Source: T1Sed10-7 sp040904745 (GTDB lineage: Bacteria; Actinomycetota; Nitriliruptoria; Nitriliruptorales; Nitriliruptoraceae). Taken from it: a DNA stretch of 64,000 bases. The notes below the pieces were generated by a model that was not told where the DNA came from, made no database searches, and saw only the letters and a program-made list of their open reading frames with translations. Made by a program: the position numbers and the translations under genes. Where the stretch lies: NCBI GenBank assembly GCA_040904745.1, contig JBBDSW010000186.1, positions 1 through 64,000 on the forward strand, read 5' to 3'. Shown here piece after piece: positions 1 through 6,777 of the stretch; positions within the stretch are counted from its first letter, which is position 1; each line of letters begins with the position of its first letter.

Positions 1-636
1 CCGCAGCGGCCCGTGTGGCTGGCGACCCAGCAGAACCCGGATGCGGTCGAGGCCTGGAAGTCCGAGACGTTCCCGCAGATCCGTGCCGAAGCGGCCGCAA
101 GCGGCGGCACGGTGTGGTTCGCGGACGAAGCCGGCGTCAGAAGCGACTACCACGCCGGTACGACCTGGGCGCCGGTCGGCAAGACCCCGGTGGTCAAGTC
201 CACCGGATCCCGACACTCGGTGAACATGATCTCCGCGGTCGCCCCTGATGGCAGTCTGCGGTTCTCGACCTACACCGGCCGGTTCACCTCCACCGAGTTC
301 ATCGACTTCTGCAAACGGCTGCTGCACGACGCTGACGGCCCGGTGTTCCTCGTGGTGGACGGCCATCCCACCCACCGCTCGAAGGCCACCAAGCGGTTCG
401 TCGGATCCACCGACGGCCGTCTGCGGCTGTATCTCCTGCCGGGCTACTCGCCCCAGCTCAACCCCGACGAGTGGGTGTGGACAGGCGTCAAGGCCGCCAA
501 GATCGGCCGCGCTGGTATCACCAGCCAGGACGACCTGCGGACCAAGGCCATCTCCGCACTCCGACGGCTCCAGAAGATGCCCCACCTCGTACGCGGATTC
601 TTCGGCGATCCCCACCTGGCCTACATCGCCGGATAG
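1..636 (+). CDS. IS630-family transposase, 5' end cut by window edge
   Basis: This is the catalytic half of a DDE transposase of the IS630/Tc1 type, which cuts and pastes its element at TA dinucleotides. The frame is open to the first base, so the N-terminal DNA-binding domain lies outside the window. Counting from the GTG at 13, the catalytic acids are D38 in WFADEAG, D116 in VVDGHPTHR and E153 in LNPDEWVW, with the usual IS630 spacing. It ends with TAG at 634-636, about 25 nt before recombinase-like sequence begins, so the element end probably lies near 660. No frameshift is visible in this part, so it may still be functional if the 5' part is intact. Confidence 0.9.
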   Translation, partial: PQRPVWLATQQNPDAVEAWKSETFPQIRAEAAASGGTVWFADEAGVRSDYHAGTTWAPVGKTPVVKSTGSRHSVNMISAVAPDGSLRFSTYTGRFTSTEFIDFCKRLLHDADGPVFLVVDGHPTHRSKATKRFVGSTDGRLRLYLLPGYSPQLNPDEWVWTGVKAAKIGRAGITSQDDLRTKAISALRRLQKMPHLVRGFFGDPHLAYIAG

Positions 637-655
637 CTGCACTACTTCTGCACGG

Positions 656-889
656 CTTAGTAACGCGCTGCGCGTGTCGGAAACCTGCGGTGCCGACCTG
701 TCCGACCTGGCGTTGGCCAACGGTCACCGCGTGGTCCGCGTCGTCGGCAAGGGCAACCAACCCGCCTTGATCCCTCTCGCCCCACGCACGGCGCGCGCCA
801 TCGACGCCGCGGTCGGTGAACGCACCGACGGACCCTTGCTCGCCCGGGCCGATGGCAGCCGACTCGACCGGCACGCCGCGTGGGTATGA
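656..889 (+). pseudogene. Tyrosine recombinase fragment between two IS ends
   Basis: Frame 2 from about 656 to the stop at 887-889 reads a piece of a phage-type integrase catalytic domain. It has the box-I core NALRVSE (usually GLRVSE, containing the catalytic Arg) followed by VVGKGNQPALIPL and LARADGSRLDRHAAW. The rest of the catalytic domain, including the HxLR and Tyr boxes, is missing. Its left edge abuts the IS630-type end and its right edge abuts what looks like an IS21-type terminus, so both sides were probably removed or separated by insertions. It has no start of its own and should not be functional. Confidence 0.75.
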
Positions 890-1138
890 CAGCCTGATCT
901 GGCCCCGGTTGGGACCACTTTGATGGCTTGAAGTGGCCCCACCCCCGAACCGCCGAAGCTTACGTTGGGTGACGTCACGAGTCGCCGAACGAGGCAGGGA
1001 GATGTCGAGGGTGGAGCTGTTCGAGAAGATACGGAATGATCATCGTCAGGGCATGTCGGTTCGTGCTCTGGCCGACAAACATGGGGTGCATCCGCGCACG
1101 GTGCGTCAGGCGATCACCTCGTCGTTGCCTCCGCGGCC
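887..1138 (+). mobile_element. Left-end fragment of an IS21-family element (istA N-terminus)
   Basis: From ATG 1002 the frame reads MSRVELFEKIRNDHRQGMSV followed by RALADKHGVHPRTVRQAI, the helix-turn-helix start of an IstA transposase. Homology stops near residue 46 (about 1138), after which the reading frame becomes unrelated low-complexity sequence. The roughly 110 bp upstream, beginning TGACAGCCTGATCTGGCCCC at 887, resembles the terminal repeat of such elements. The catalytic DDE part and the IstB helper are absent, so this is a dead remnant. The span 1139-1292 contains nothing I can assign. Confidence 0.65.
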
Positions 1139-1292
1139 TTCATCCACCAACGTACGTCGCACAACAGGTGCCGCCAGGCAGGCCGGTCGAAGGTGATGGT
1201 GCTCTGGCGACCGGCAACCGCACTGCGGACGGTCCGTCGGTGGGCCTTGCCCATGCTGGCCGGCACGGAACCGGTCGCTTCCTCGGCGGCTG

Positions 1293-1994
1293 CTACTCCG
1301 GGATCTGACCGGTCCGAACAATCTCTTCGGCGAGCTCGACCAGCTTCTGGTTGCGTTCCTGTGACCGCGTCTTGAGGAGCTCGAAGGCCAGATCTGCGGT
1401 CACCCGGGTACGGACCATCACGATCCCCTTCGCCTGGCCGATGACGTCACGCGACCGGATGGTGGTCTCATGGCCGGCCTCCACCAGTGCGGCCTTCATC
1501 GCTGCCGAGGCTTGCGCGGCGAACACCTGCCCGACCAGCCGCGAGCGGCGGTCGAACGCGTGGGGCTTGCGCGAGTACATGTCGAGTGCACCCAACGAGT
1601 CGGCGGTGACGTAGAGCTGGAAGCTGAGCATCGAACGCACCCCGAGCTCGAGTGCCCGGGCCCGATAGTCCGGCCACCGCTCGTCGGTCTCGAGGTCGTC
1701 GATCACGATCGTGCGCTCGTGCTCGATGGCGCCGAGACACGGCCCCTCACCGGTCGCGTACTGGGCCATGTCGCTGTCGTAGGCGACCTGCGACGACGAG
1801 GCGGGCGTGTCGACCACCCCGCCCTTGCCGATCAACATCAAGCTGACCCCGTCACAGCCTTCGAGCAGCGCCTCGCCGAGATCAACGATCCGCTGCAGGG
1901 TCGTCTGCAACGTGTCCGCGTCCGACAGCTGGACCGCGATCCACGCCAGATGCTCGAGCAGCGCATCCTGTGCATCATGCTGGTCCCGCCCCAT
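1293..1994 (-). CDS. GAF and ANTAR domain regulator
   Basis: A 233-residue cytoplasmic signalling protein. Residues about 10-160 form a GAF sensor domain (GEGPCLGAIEHERTIVIDDL is a typical GAF core), and residues about 172-228 form an ANTAR RNA-binding domain (IGQAKGIVMVRTRVTADLAF). ANTAR proteins bind paired hairpins in target mRNAs and act as antiterminators. The ATG start at 1994 is preceded by GGAGGGG with 8 nt spacing and by a TAGCGT -10-like box at 2024-2019. GAF-ANTAR pairs are common in actinobacteria. The ligand and target RNAs cannot be told from sequence. It lies just downstream of a histidine kinase on the same strand. Confidence 0.88.
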   Translation of the reverse strand: MGRDQHDAQDALLEHLAWIAVQLSDADTLQTTLQRIVDLGEALLEGCDGVSLMLIGKGGVVDTPASSSQVAYDSDMAQYATGEGPCLGAIEHERTIVIDDLETDERWPDYRARALELGVRSMLSFQLYVTADSLGALDMYSRKPHAFDRRSRLVGQVFAAQASAAMKAALVEAGHETTIRSRDVIGQAKGIVMVRTRVTADLAFELLKTRSQERNQKLVELAEEIVRTGQIPE

Positions 1995-2018
1995 GTGCGC
2001 ATCCCCTCCGACAGCCGC

Positions 2019-2024
2019 ACGCTA
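2019..2024 (-). promoter_or_regulatory. -10-like box for the GAF-ANTAR gene
   Basis: TAGCGT on the minus strand, about 25 nt upstream of ATG 1994, leaving a short leader that carries a strong GGAGGGG ribosome-binding site. Confidence 0.45.
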
Positions 2025-2137
2025 GGCGCACCGACCAGCGACCGGGAGCATTTCCGCACCCCGCTCGCACGAGACGCCTGGCAACGTGACCGAACGGGCG
2101 CGACGACGCCGGCGGGTCGGACCGGCAGCCGGGTACG

Positions 2138-2893
2138 TCAGTCGTCGAGGGGGAGGGTGAGGCAGAACTCGCTGCCGACGTGCTCGGCAGCCTGGACCGT
2201 CAGATCGCCTCCGTGAGCGCGTGCCAGCCCGCGGGAGATGAACAACCCCAGCCCGGCTCCCGGCGCGTCTGTATCCCCGCGGTGGAACTTCTCGAAGATC
2301 GCGTCGGTGTCTCCGGGAGCCACCCCCGAGCCGTGGTTGCGCACGACCACCTCGGCCATCGCACCGGCGATCCGCACCGTGACCTCGATCGCGGCGCCCT
2401 TCTCGCTGTACTTGCACGCGTTGGACAGCAGGTTGAACACGATCTCACGCACGGCCGTTGAATCCGCCGTGATCGTGGGCGACGACTCGACCGTGACCGC
2501 CACCGGGTTGTCGGTCATCACGACCGGCCCCAGGTCGGCGACGGCCTCCTGGACCAGCTCCGCCAGATCGACCGACGCGAGGTCCAGCACGAAGGTGTCC
2601 GCCTCGACATCGCGGGAGAGTGTCAAGCGGTTCACCAGCAACTGGGCCAGCTTGACGTTGCGCTCGACCATCTCCAGGACCTCACGATGCCCGATCTGTG
2701 AGGACGCTCCGTCGTTGCGCAGCGCGGTCTGCACAGCCATCTCGATGATCGACAGCGGGGTCGCCAACTCATGGGCGATGACCGCAGCGAACTCCTCCAA
2801 CAGCGAGTCTGCATCCCCGAACCCGCGCTGATCTGCATCGATGCCTGGCGAAACATGCTGGCCGTCCACGTGGGCCACCCTCCGGCCGACCAT
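2138..2893 (-). CDS. Soluble sensor histidine kinase
   Basis: A 251-residue kinase if started at ATG 2893. The dimerisation and phosphoacceptor box is FAAVIAHELATPLSII with His41; the ATPase domain follows with the N box NLLSNACKYS around residue 158 and the glycine loop GAGLGLF near 212-218. There is no transmembrane segment and almost no sensor region before the H box, so input must come from a partner protein or a very short N-terminus. The frame stays open upstream to 3019, but a TAAGCT -10-like box at 2925-2920 lies inside that extension and favours the shorter start. No response regulator is adjacent; the GAF-ANTAR protein downstream may be the functional neighbour (inference). Confidence 0.82.
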   Translation of the reverse strand: MVGRRVAHVDGQHVSPGIDADQRGFGDADSLLEEFAAVIAHELATPLSIIEMAVQTALRNDGASSQIGHREVLEMVERNVKLAQLLVNRLTLSRDVEADTFVLDLASVDLAELVQEAVADLGPVVMTDNPVAVTVESSPTITADSTAVREIVFNLLSNACKYSEKGAAIEVTVRIAGAMAEVVVRNHGSGVAPGDTDAIFEKFHRGDTDAPGAGLGLFISRGLARAHGGDLTVQAAEHVGSEFCLTLPLDD

Positions 2894-2919
2894 GGACCCT
2901 GTCTCGTCAAGGCACATCC

Positions 2920-2925
2920 AGCTTA
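2920..2925 (-). promoter_or_regulatory. -10-like box for the soluble histidine kinase
   Basis: TAAGCT on the minus strand, 26 nt upstream of ATG 2893. It lies inside the possible N-terminal extension and so argues against the longer start. Confidence 0.35.
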
Positions 2926-3224
2926 GGACAGATCCCGGTTCGATGACGCCTGACAGAGAGGGGGTGATCGCGGGCTCTTCATGTCGTCTCGACCTCTGCG
3001 GGTGAACGACCGGGACCACCCCGCAGCGTCATGGCCCCCACCCGCAGGGCCACACCGACCAGCCAGGCGACAACAGCAGCTGCAAGGTTCGGGAAGGGGC
3101 ACGGTTCCAGCCCACTTCGATTCACCCGGCGTTCCCCGCGGTCGCTGCCAACCGCAGCCCTGCGGGGTCGGGTGTCCCGGGGGAATCGCACCCTCGGGCT
3201 CCCACAGACCTGTGCGTGAACCTC

Positions 3225-3294
3225 GGACCGCTATCCCGTATTGGGGTTAGCGGTCCTCGCGGCGAAGGACCGACCTGCAGCCGTATCGGGCTGC
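3225..3294. repeat. Two adjacent perfect hairpins with a shared CGTAT loop core
   Basis: The first hairpin has arms GGACCGCTA (3225-3233) and TAGCGGTCC (3248-3256), with CCC/GGG able to pair inside. The second has arms GCAGCC (3277-3282) and GGCTGC (3289-3294). The loops contain CGTATT and CGTATC. They lie in the gene-free stretch 2894-3378, in which I see no other coding or RNA gene. Neither is followed by a T tract, so they are poor terminator candidates and could be binding or recombination sites. Confidence 0.5.
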
Positions 3295-3344
3295 GCTCCG
3301 TCACCGTGACTTCGGGCGGGCACCCCGATTGGTGGATCCGCCCA

Positions 3345-3350
3345 TAGTCT
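3345..3350 (+). promoter_or_regulatory. -10-like box for the nuclease-like gene
   Basis: TAGTCT, 28 nt upstream of a TTG start at 3379, which itself has a GGGAGG ribosome-binding site at 3366-3371 with 7 nt spacing. The expression signals of the following frameshifted gene look intact. Confidence 0.4.
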
Positions 3351-3378
3351 CGGCCCCGCGGCAGAGGGAGGCAAAGGG

Positions 3379-3745
3379 TTGGGCTTGCGGGAGCGAGACG
3401 TCGTCGACCACTTCCGCCATTGGCTCGAGGCTGATGGCTGGCACGTCCCGCGTCGACCTCGAGGTCGAGTGGGTGGACATCATTGCCACTCGCAACGAAG
3501 AGACCCTCGTCGCCGAGGCCAAGGGACCGACATCTTCCGCGGGACTCGATGTCGACACGGCGTTCGGCCAGTTACTCCGGCGGATGCGTGATGACGACTC
3601 GACGGCCTACGCCATCGTCGTCCCGCGCGGGGCGGTGCGGGCCGCACTCCGCGTGCCGAAACATGTACTAGCCATGCTCAGAACCTCGGTCTTCTCCGTA
3701 GATGACGACGGCACCGTTCGGCTGGAAGGTGGCGTAGCGCTATAG
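3379..3745 (+). pseudogene. PD-(D/E)XK nuclease-like gene with one frameshift
   Basis: The first segment, from TTG 3379 in frame 1, reads GLRERDVVDHFRHWLEADGW. The second, in frame 2 to the stop at 3743-3745, reads VEWVDIIATRNEETLVAEAKG and continues to the end. Joined near 3455-3468 they make one protein of about 120 residues. The D (in WVDII) followed by E-x-K (in AEAKG) fits the catalytic core of restriction-endonuclease-like folds of the Mrr/VRR type. A single-base change explains the break; the second reading frame is clean and unrelated to its neighbours. Either the gene is recently dead or the assembly has an indel. A programmed shift is less likely because no slippery heptamer is evident. 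Confidence 0.65.
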
Positions 3746-3817
3746 GGCGACGTGAACCGTGACTTCGTGCGCATGTGTCAGATGGATGCGGCGCACAAAT
3801 TCGACCGCACGAAGGAT

Positions 3818-3823
3818 TAGGAT
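3818..3823 (+). promoter_or_regulatory. -10-like box for the DUF6308-like gene
   Basis: TAGGAT, 26 nt upstream of ATG 3850. Together with GGAGG at 3841-3845 it supports a start at 3850 or 3856 rather than at any codon further upstream. Confidence 0.45.
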
Positions 3824-3849
3824 GCTTGCGACGGATCATGGGAGGCTCG

Positions 3850-4467
3850 ATGGAGATGGTTGCGCGAATCCGGGCGCACCTTGACACGGACAGGGCGGTG
3901 TCACATCTGAAGCATTACCTGAGGCCAGGCGCGTTCTCGGGTTCCAGCTTCGAGACCATCGGAGGGCGTGGCGATGCCTCAGATGTTGCCAACCATTTCA
4001 CGCCTGCAGATCTCGTTGCGGTGACGACCCTCGGTGTCCGGGTATCGGGCTGGGGCGCGATCGAGCTTCTCGAGGCGAATGCGCAACGTTTCTCGAACCT
4101 GCTCGGTGCGGTTCCGCACGGGCCATTGCATGAGGCAGAAGTCGCTGACCTTGAACCCCTCTGGAACCTGCAGGACGAACTGACAAATGTCGTCAGTGTC
4201 GGCCACGTCACTCGGTCGAAGCTGCTGGCTCGCAAGCGGCCACACCTGGCTCCGATCCGTGACCAGCACGTCCTAACGGCCCTCGTTGGCCAGGATGGAG
4301 GGAACTTCACCCTGCCACTACGCGATGCGTTGCAAACTGAGGGCATCGTTGACCACCTGCAGGAGCTTCGGGCTGAGGTGGACGGCGCTCAGCAGCTATC
4401 CATCCTTCGGGTGTTGGACATCATCGTGTGGATGGAAACTTACGGAGCGTCGTCAGTCGCCCGGTGA
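3850..4467 (+). CDS. DUF6308-like hypothetical protein
   Basis: A 205-residue soluble protein that I place with the uncharacterised DUF6308 group on the strength of the motif SKLLARKRPHLAPIRDQHV near its middle and a tryptophan-rich C-terminal stretch (DIIVWMETYG). There are no membrane segments or catalytic motifs that I recognise. GGAGG at 3841-3845 is 4 nt from ATG 3850 and 10 nt from ATG 3856, so the exact start is uncertain by two codons. Base composition is somewhat less GC-rich than the rest of the window, consistent with the accessory character of the region. Function unknown. Confidence 0.7.
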   Translation: MEMVARIRAHLDTDRAVSHLKHYLRPGAFSGSSFETIGGRGDASDVANHFTPADLVAVTTLGVRVSGWGAIELLEANAQRFSNLLGAVPHGPLHEAEVADLEPLWNLQDELTNVVSVGHVTRSKLLARKRPHLAPIRDQHVLTALVGQDGGNFTLPLRDALQTEGIVDHLQELRAEVDGAQQLSILRVLDIIVWMETYGASSVAR

Positions 4468-4724
4468 CTGTCCCCGGAGCACCGTCGATTTGTGCCGACC
4501 AAGCAGCTGCCGGAAGAGCACGACCGCCCGCACGCTGATGGACCCGCTGCAACTGCTGCGCACCTCCGCGACGTTGCTGGCTCTCGACTCCATGCTGAGG
4601 CCATCGAGGTCAAGGCCCCAAGAATCACCTAGACGTGGCCCCGCAAATCGATCCATCGCGCTATCGACAACCGTGACGATGCGCGGGTCATGTCTGCACG
4701 GCGTACGCACGTAACCCGTAGTTG

Positions 4725-5069
4725 TTACGCCGAAGAGACCTCTTCGAGGGGGATCGCGCCAATTCCGGCCAACATCTGTTGAAGCCCAGCGTCGTCGATT
4801 GGATCGAAGGTGAAGAACCGCTCAAGCTCGGAGATCTCCTGGAGTACGGGCCTCAGACCGGCCTCGGTGACAGCCGTCTCGTAGTCGATGAGAGCCTGAG
4901 ACGACTCGAAGACTTCATACATGTAGAACACTCCGGCTTCACGGTTGCCGTGAACCTCCCAGGTCAACACCCCATCGAGCCGGCCGGCAATGCTCCTGAC
5001 TTGCTGTACGGCTTCGGTCAGCCGGTCGTAGTCGTGAACCTTGATGGTCGCCACAGTTCGGATTGGCAT
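4725..5069 (-). CDS. Antibiotic biosynthesis monooxygenase (ABM) domain protein
   Basis: A 114-residue protein whose first 90 residues fit the dimeric alpha/beta-barrel ABM fold: beta strand TVATIKVHDY, then GVLTWEVH, then VFYMYEVFESSQALIDYETA. Family members are small cofactor-free monooxygenases or unassigned stress proteins acting in the cytoplasm. ATG 5069 is chosen because AAGGGG lies 7 nt upstream; the longer frame to 5168 adds an unconserved leader. A short inverted repeat CGTAAC/GTTACG (4710-4715 and 4724-4729) overlaps the stop codon. The 257 bp between this gene and the preceding convergent one hold nothing else that I can see. Substrate unknown. Confidence 0.78.
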   Translation of the reverse strand: MPIRTVATIKVHDYDRLTEAVQQVRSIAGRLDGVLTWEVHGNREAGVFYMYEVFESSQALIDYETAVTEAGLRPVLQEISELERFFTFDPIDDAGLQQMLAGIGAIPLEEVSSA

Positions 5070-5390
5070 GCGAATCCCCTTCTTGTCGCCGCGAGCGCAA
5101 CTATCACACATGAGGGTGTCACCGGCTCGGCCGTGGACAAACGGCGACCCGGCCTGGCGGACTGGCAACTATGTGCGGGATCTGGGCTTCCCCCGCATCG
5201 TTCCGGGGCGCGCAGAACGGGGACTCTCGGGCGCTCAAGTTGCCCGCCTCGGGACAGGGACAACACCCGTGTGTTCCACCCCCTGGACGTATGGTCGCCA
5301 GGTCGTCATCGGTGAGCGTGCGACTGCCGGGTCGCGAGGAAGACGTAGGGTTCCGCCGGGTGCAGGTGCGGCCGATCCGGCAGTCATTGG
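5070..5390. other. Gene-free stretch
   Basis: No open frame with family-like sequence, RNA gene or convincing repeat is visible between the ABM gene and the MazF-type toxin gene. Presumably it includes the promoter of the ABM gene, but no clear -10 hexamer is seen. Confidence 0.5.
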
Positions 5391-5705
5391 TCAGTCCCGA
5401 TCACAGCCCAGAGCAAGGGCGGTCGCTACGCAGACCTCGTCGAGGGTTTCGCCGTCCAAGGACCCGAGTCGCTGCGTGAGACGCTGCTGCGACACGGTGT
5501 GCAAGCCGTCGCAGTTGATCACGGAGGGATGGCGGATCCCCGTGTCGGTGTCGATCGGGACTTCGACGGCCAGACCGCGCGCCTGGGTGGTGACCTCGGC
5601 CACGGTCACGTTGGTGCGTACGTCGAGCACCGCGTCGCGTGTGATGACCAGGACCGGGCGTGGCTTACGACCGAGGTCGGCGAGCCAGACCTCGCCACGT
5701 CTCAT
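5391..5705 (-). CDS. mazF: MazF/PemK-type toxin endoribonuclease
   Basis: A 104-residue toxin that would cleave mRNA at short motifs. It begins MRRGEVWLADLG and continues RPVLVITRDAVL, and the family signature INCDGLHTVSQQRL is near residues 66-79; these are the conserved strands and Ser/Thr-Gln region of MazF. Its ATG (5705-5703) overlaps the antitoxin stop in an ATGA tetranucleotide, the usual translational coupling of such pairs. A start four codons upstream is possible but would overlap the antitoxin more. Length is normal for the family and no residue is evidently lost, so the pair is probably active. A plasmid or island stabilising role is inferred from its mobile-element surroundings. 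Confidence 0.88.
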   Translation of the reverse strand: MRRGEVWLADLGRKPRPVLVITRDAVLDVRTNVTVAEVTTQARGLAVEVPIDTDTGIRHPSVINCDGLHTVSQQRLTQRLGSLDGETLDEVCVATALALGCDRD

Positions 5706-5902
5706 GGTCGGCCCCAAGCCTCAGCGTCGTCCCACTCGGCGCCCTCGTCTTCGGGGAGAGCCAGGTAGGCCGCACGATCTCGCTCGGCGCGACGACGGCG
5801 GATGGCCTGACGGAGCCCTTGGCGGGCCGCCTCAGAGACGTTGATGCCGAGCTCACGGGCTTCGGCCGCGAGCCTGTCATCGAGGATCACCGAGGTACGC
5901 AT
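5702..5902 (-). CDS. Antitoxin of the MazF-type toxin (CcdA/RHH-like)
   Basis: A 66-residue protein with an N-terminal ribbon-helix-helix-like segment (MRTSVILDDRLAAEARELGI followed by NVSEAARQGLRQAIRRRRAE) and an acidic C-terminal tail (LPEDEGAEWDDAEAWGRP) of the kind that wraps the toxin. It should bind its own promoter and neutralise the downstream MazF. TACCAT at 5914-5909 leaves only 6 nt before ATG 5902 with no usable Shine-Dalgarno sequence, so the operon message is probably leaderless. The pairing of a CcdA-like antitoxin with MazF is common in actinobacteria. Confidence 0.83.
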   Translation of the reverse strand: MRTSVILDDRLAAEARELGINVSEAARQGLRQAIRRRRAERDRAAYLALPEDEGAEWDDAEAWGRP

Positions 5903-5908
5903 GCCCTG

Positions 5909-5914
5909 ATGGTA
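5909..5914 (-). promoter_or_regulatory. Leaderless -10-like box of the toxin-antitoxin operon
   Basis: TACCAT, then six bases, then ATG 5902. Transcription starting about 7 nt after the hexamer would begin at the start codon. Confidence 0.45.
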
Positions 5915-5959
5915 TCACCGGACTGCATACTTCCGTGCTGCACCGAGCAGGTTGGGGGC

Positions 5960-6265
5960 GCCGATCGTGCGCACGTCCGTCGAGAAGCGCCGGCTCGAGC
6001 CGCTCGATCGACGGGAGGTCGAGGTGGTTGGTGACGGATCCATGTCGTCGAGATCGAGGTCGAGGCGGCGGCGCAGGCGCTCGGCGACGCCGTCGGATCG
6101 CCACGCGAAGGCGCGGATGTCGTCGGTCAGCTCGCCGATGTCCTGCGGTACGAGTCTGGGCGGCTGTGATGCTTGCACGTCGACGTGGCCCGAAGTCGGT
6201 GCGAGTTCACCGGCCAGCAGGTGCAGCAGGGTCGACTTCCCTGCGCCGTTCGCCGCCGCCACTCC
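5960..6265 (-). pseudogene. ABC-F ATPase remnant
   Basis: Minus-strand pieces in two frames resemble an ABC-F (ribosome-protection/translation factor type) ATPase. Around 6229-6250 the sequence reads a Walker A piece NGAGKSTLLHLLAGEL followed by APTSGHVDVQ. Around 5964-6032, in a different frame, it reads NHLDLPSIERLEPALLDG, which normally follows Walker B. The ABC signature LSGG and Walker B itself are missing and the frame changes between the pieces, so an internal deletion plus frameshift has destroyed the gene. Confidence 0.7.
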
Positions 6266-6370
6266 GCGTCTCCCAGCTCCCCGCCCGACCAGCCCCTGCA
6301 GCCGTGCCGACGAGCTCGGGGTCATACCCACCGGGGCGGGCACGGCACCGGTGGTCGGTGCCGTGCCGCC

Positions 6371-6480
6371 AGGTCGATGATCACCTCGAGGTCGCGGCGC
6401 TGCTCCACTCCCTGGTCCGCAACCACGCCCTCGTGGACGGCAGCGGACGTCTCGCCTGGCTCGCCACCCGCCCGAACTGA
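6371..6480 (+). pseudogene. Doc/Fic toxin C-terminal remnant
   Basis: The plus strand reads HLEVAALLHSLVRNHALVDG then SGRLAWLATRPN and a stop at 6478-6480. This matches the Doc (death on curing) core HSLARNHPLVDGNKRTAW, but the DGNKR stretch has become DGSGR, losing the conserved Asn and Lys, and no upstream part or antitoxin is recognisable. A dead fragment of a kinase-type toxin. It lies on the opposite strand from the ABC-F remnant, showing that unrelated debris has been joined here. Confidence 0.6.
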
Positions 6481-6777
6481 CCGGGATGGCGGTTCTGCGC
6501 GCCGCCTCACTCAGCCGAACCCGCGCATGGTCACGGTCGTCCGCACGGCCGAGCACGATGCGCTCGACGACACCCGATCCGTGAGGCCATCGGCGCCAGC
6601 GATAGCGTCACCTGCGGGCGAGGTCCATGCGCAGGTACTCGTCGATCCGAAGGAAGCCTGGTGGCCGCTTCACCCCCTCACCGATGGCCCGCCATGCTTC
6701 CTGGTCGGAGATCAGCCGCGGCGCAGCTCCGCGGTCCTCGGACCCGTCGCGGACAGGTAGGGATCTCGCCGGTGGTA
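6481..6777. other. Unassigned remnant sequence
   Basis: About 300 bp without an intact gene. One minus-strand frame around 6613-6720 reads LISDQEAWRAIGEGVKRPPG followed by FLRIDEYLRMDLAR, which has protein-like composition but no start, stop context or family that I recognise. The stretch appears to be the boundary of the eroded region with the intact histidine kinase gene. Confidence 0.4.

Noticed and set aside
656..889. Active integrase marking a prophage
   Set aside because: Only a catalytic-domain fragment remains, with no phage structural, lysis or regulatory genes in the window.
2979..3191. Minus-strand frame with one hydrophobic stretch (NLAAAVVAWLVGVALRVG)
   Set aside because: No ribosome-binding site or family match, and it overlaps the upstream edge of the kinase frame; not enough to call a gene.
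5935..6480. Single plus-strand protein of 181 residues ending in the Doc fragment
   Set aside because: Only the last ~37 codons resemble a protein family; the rest is antisense to the ABC-F remnant.
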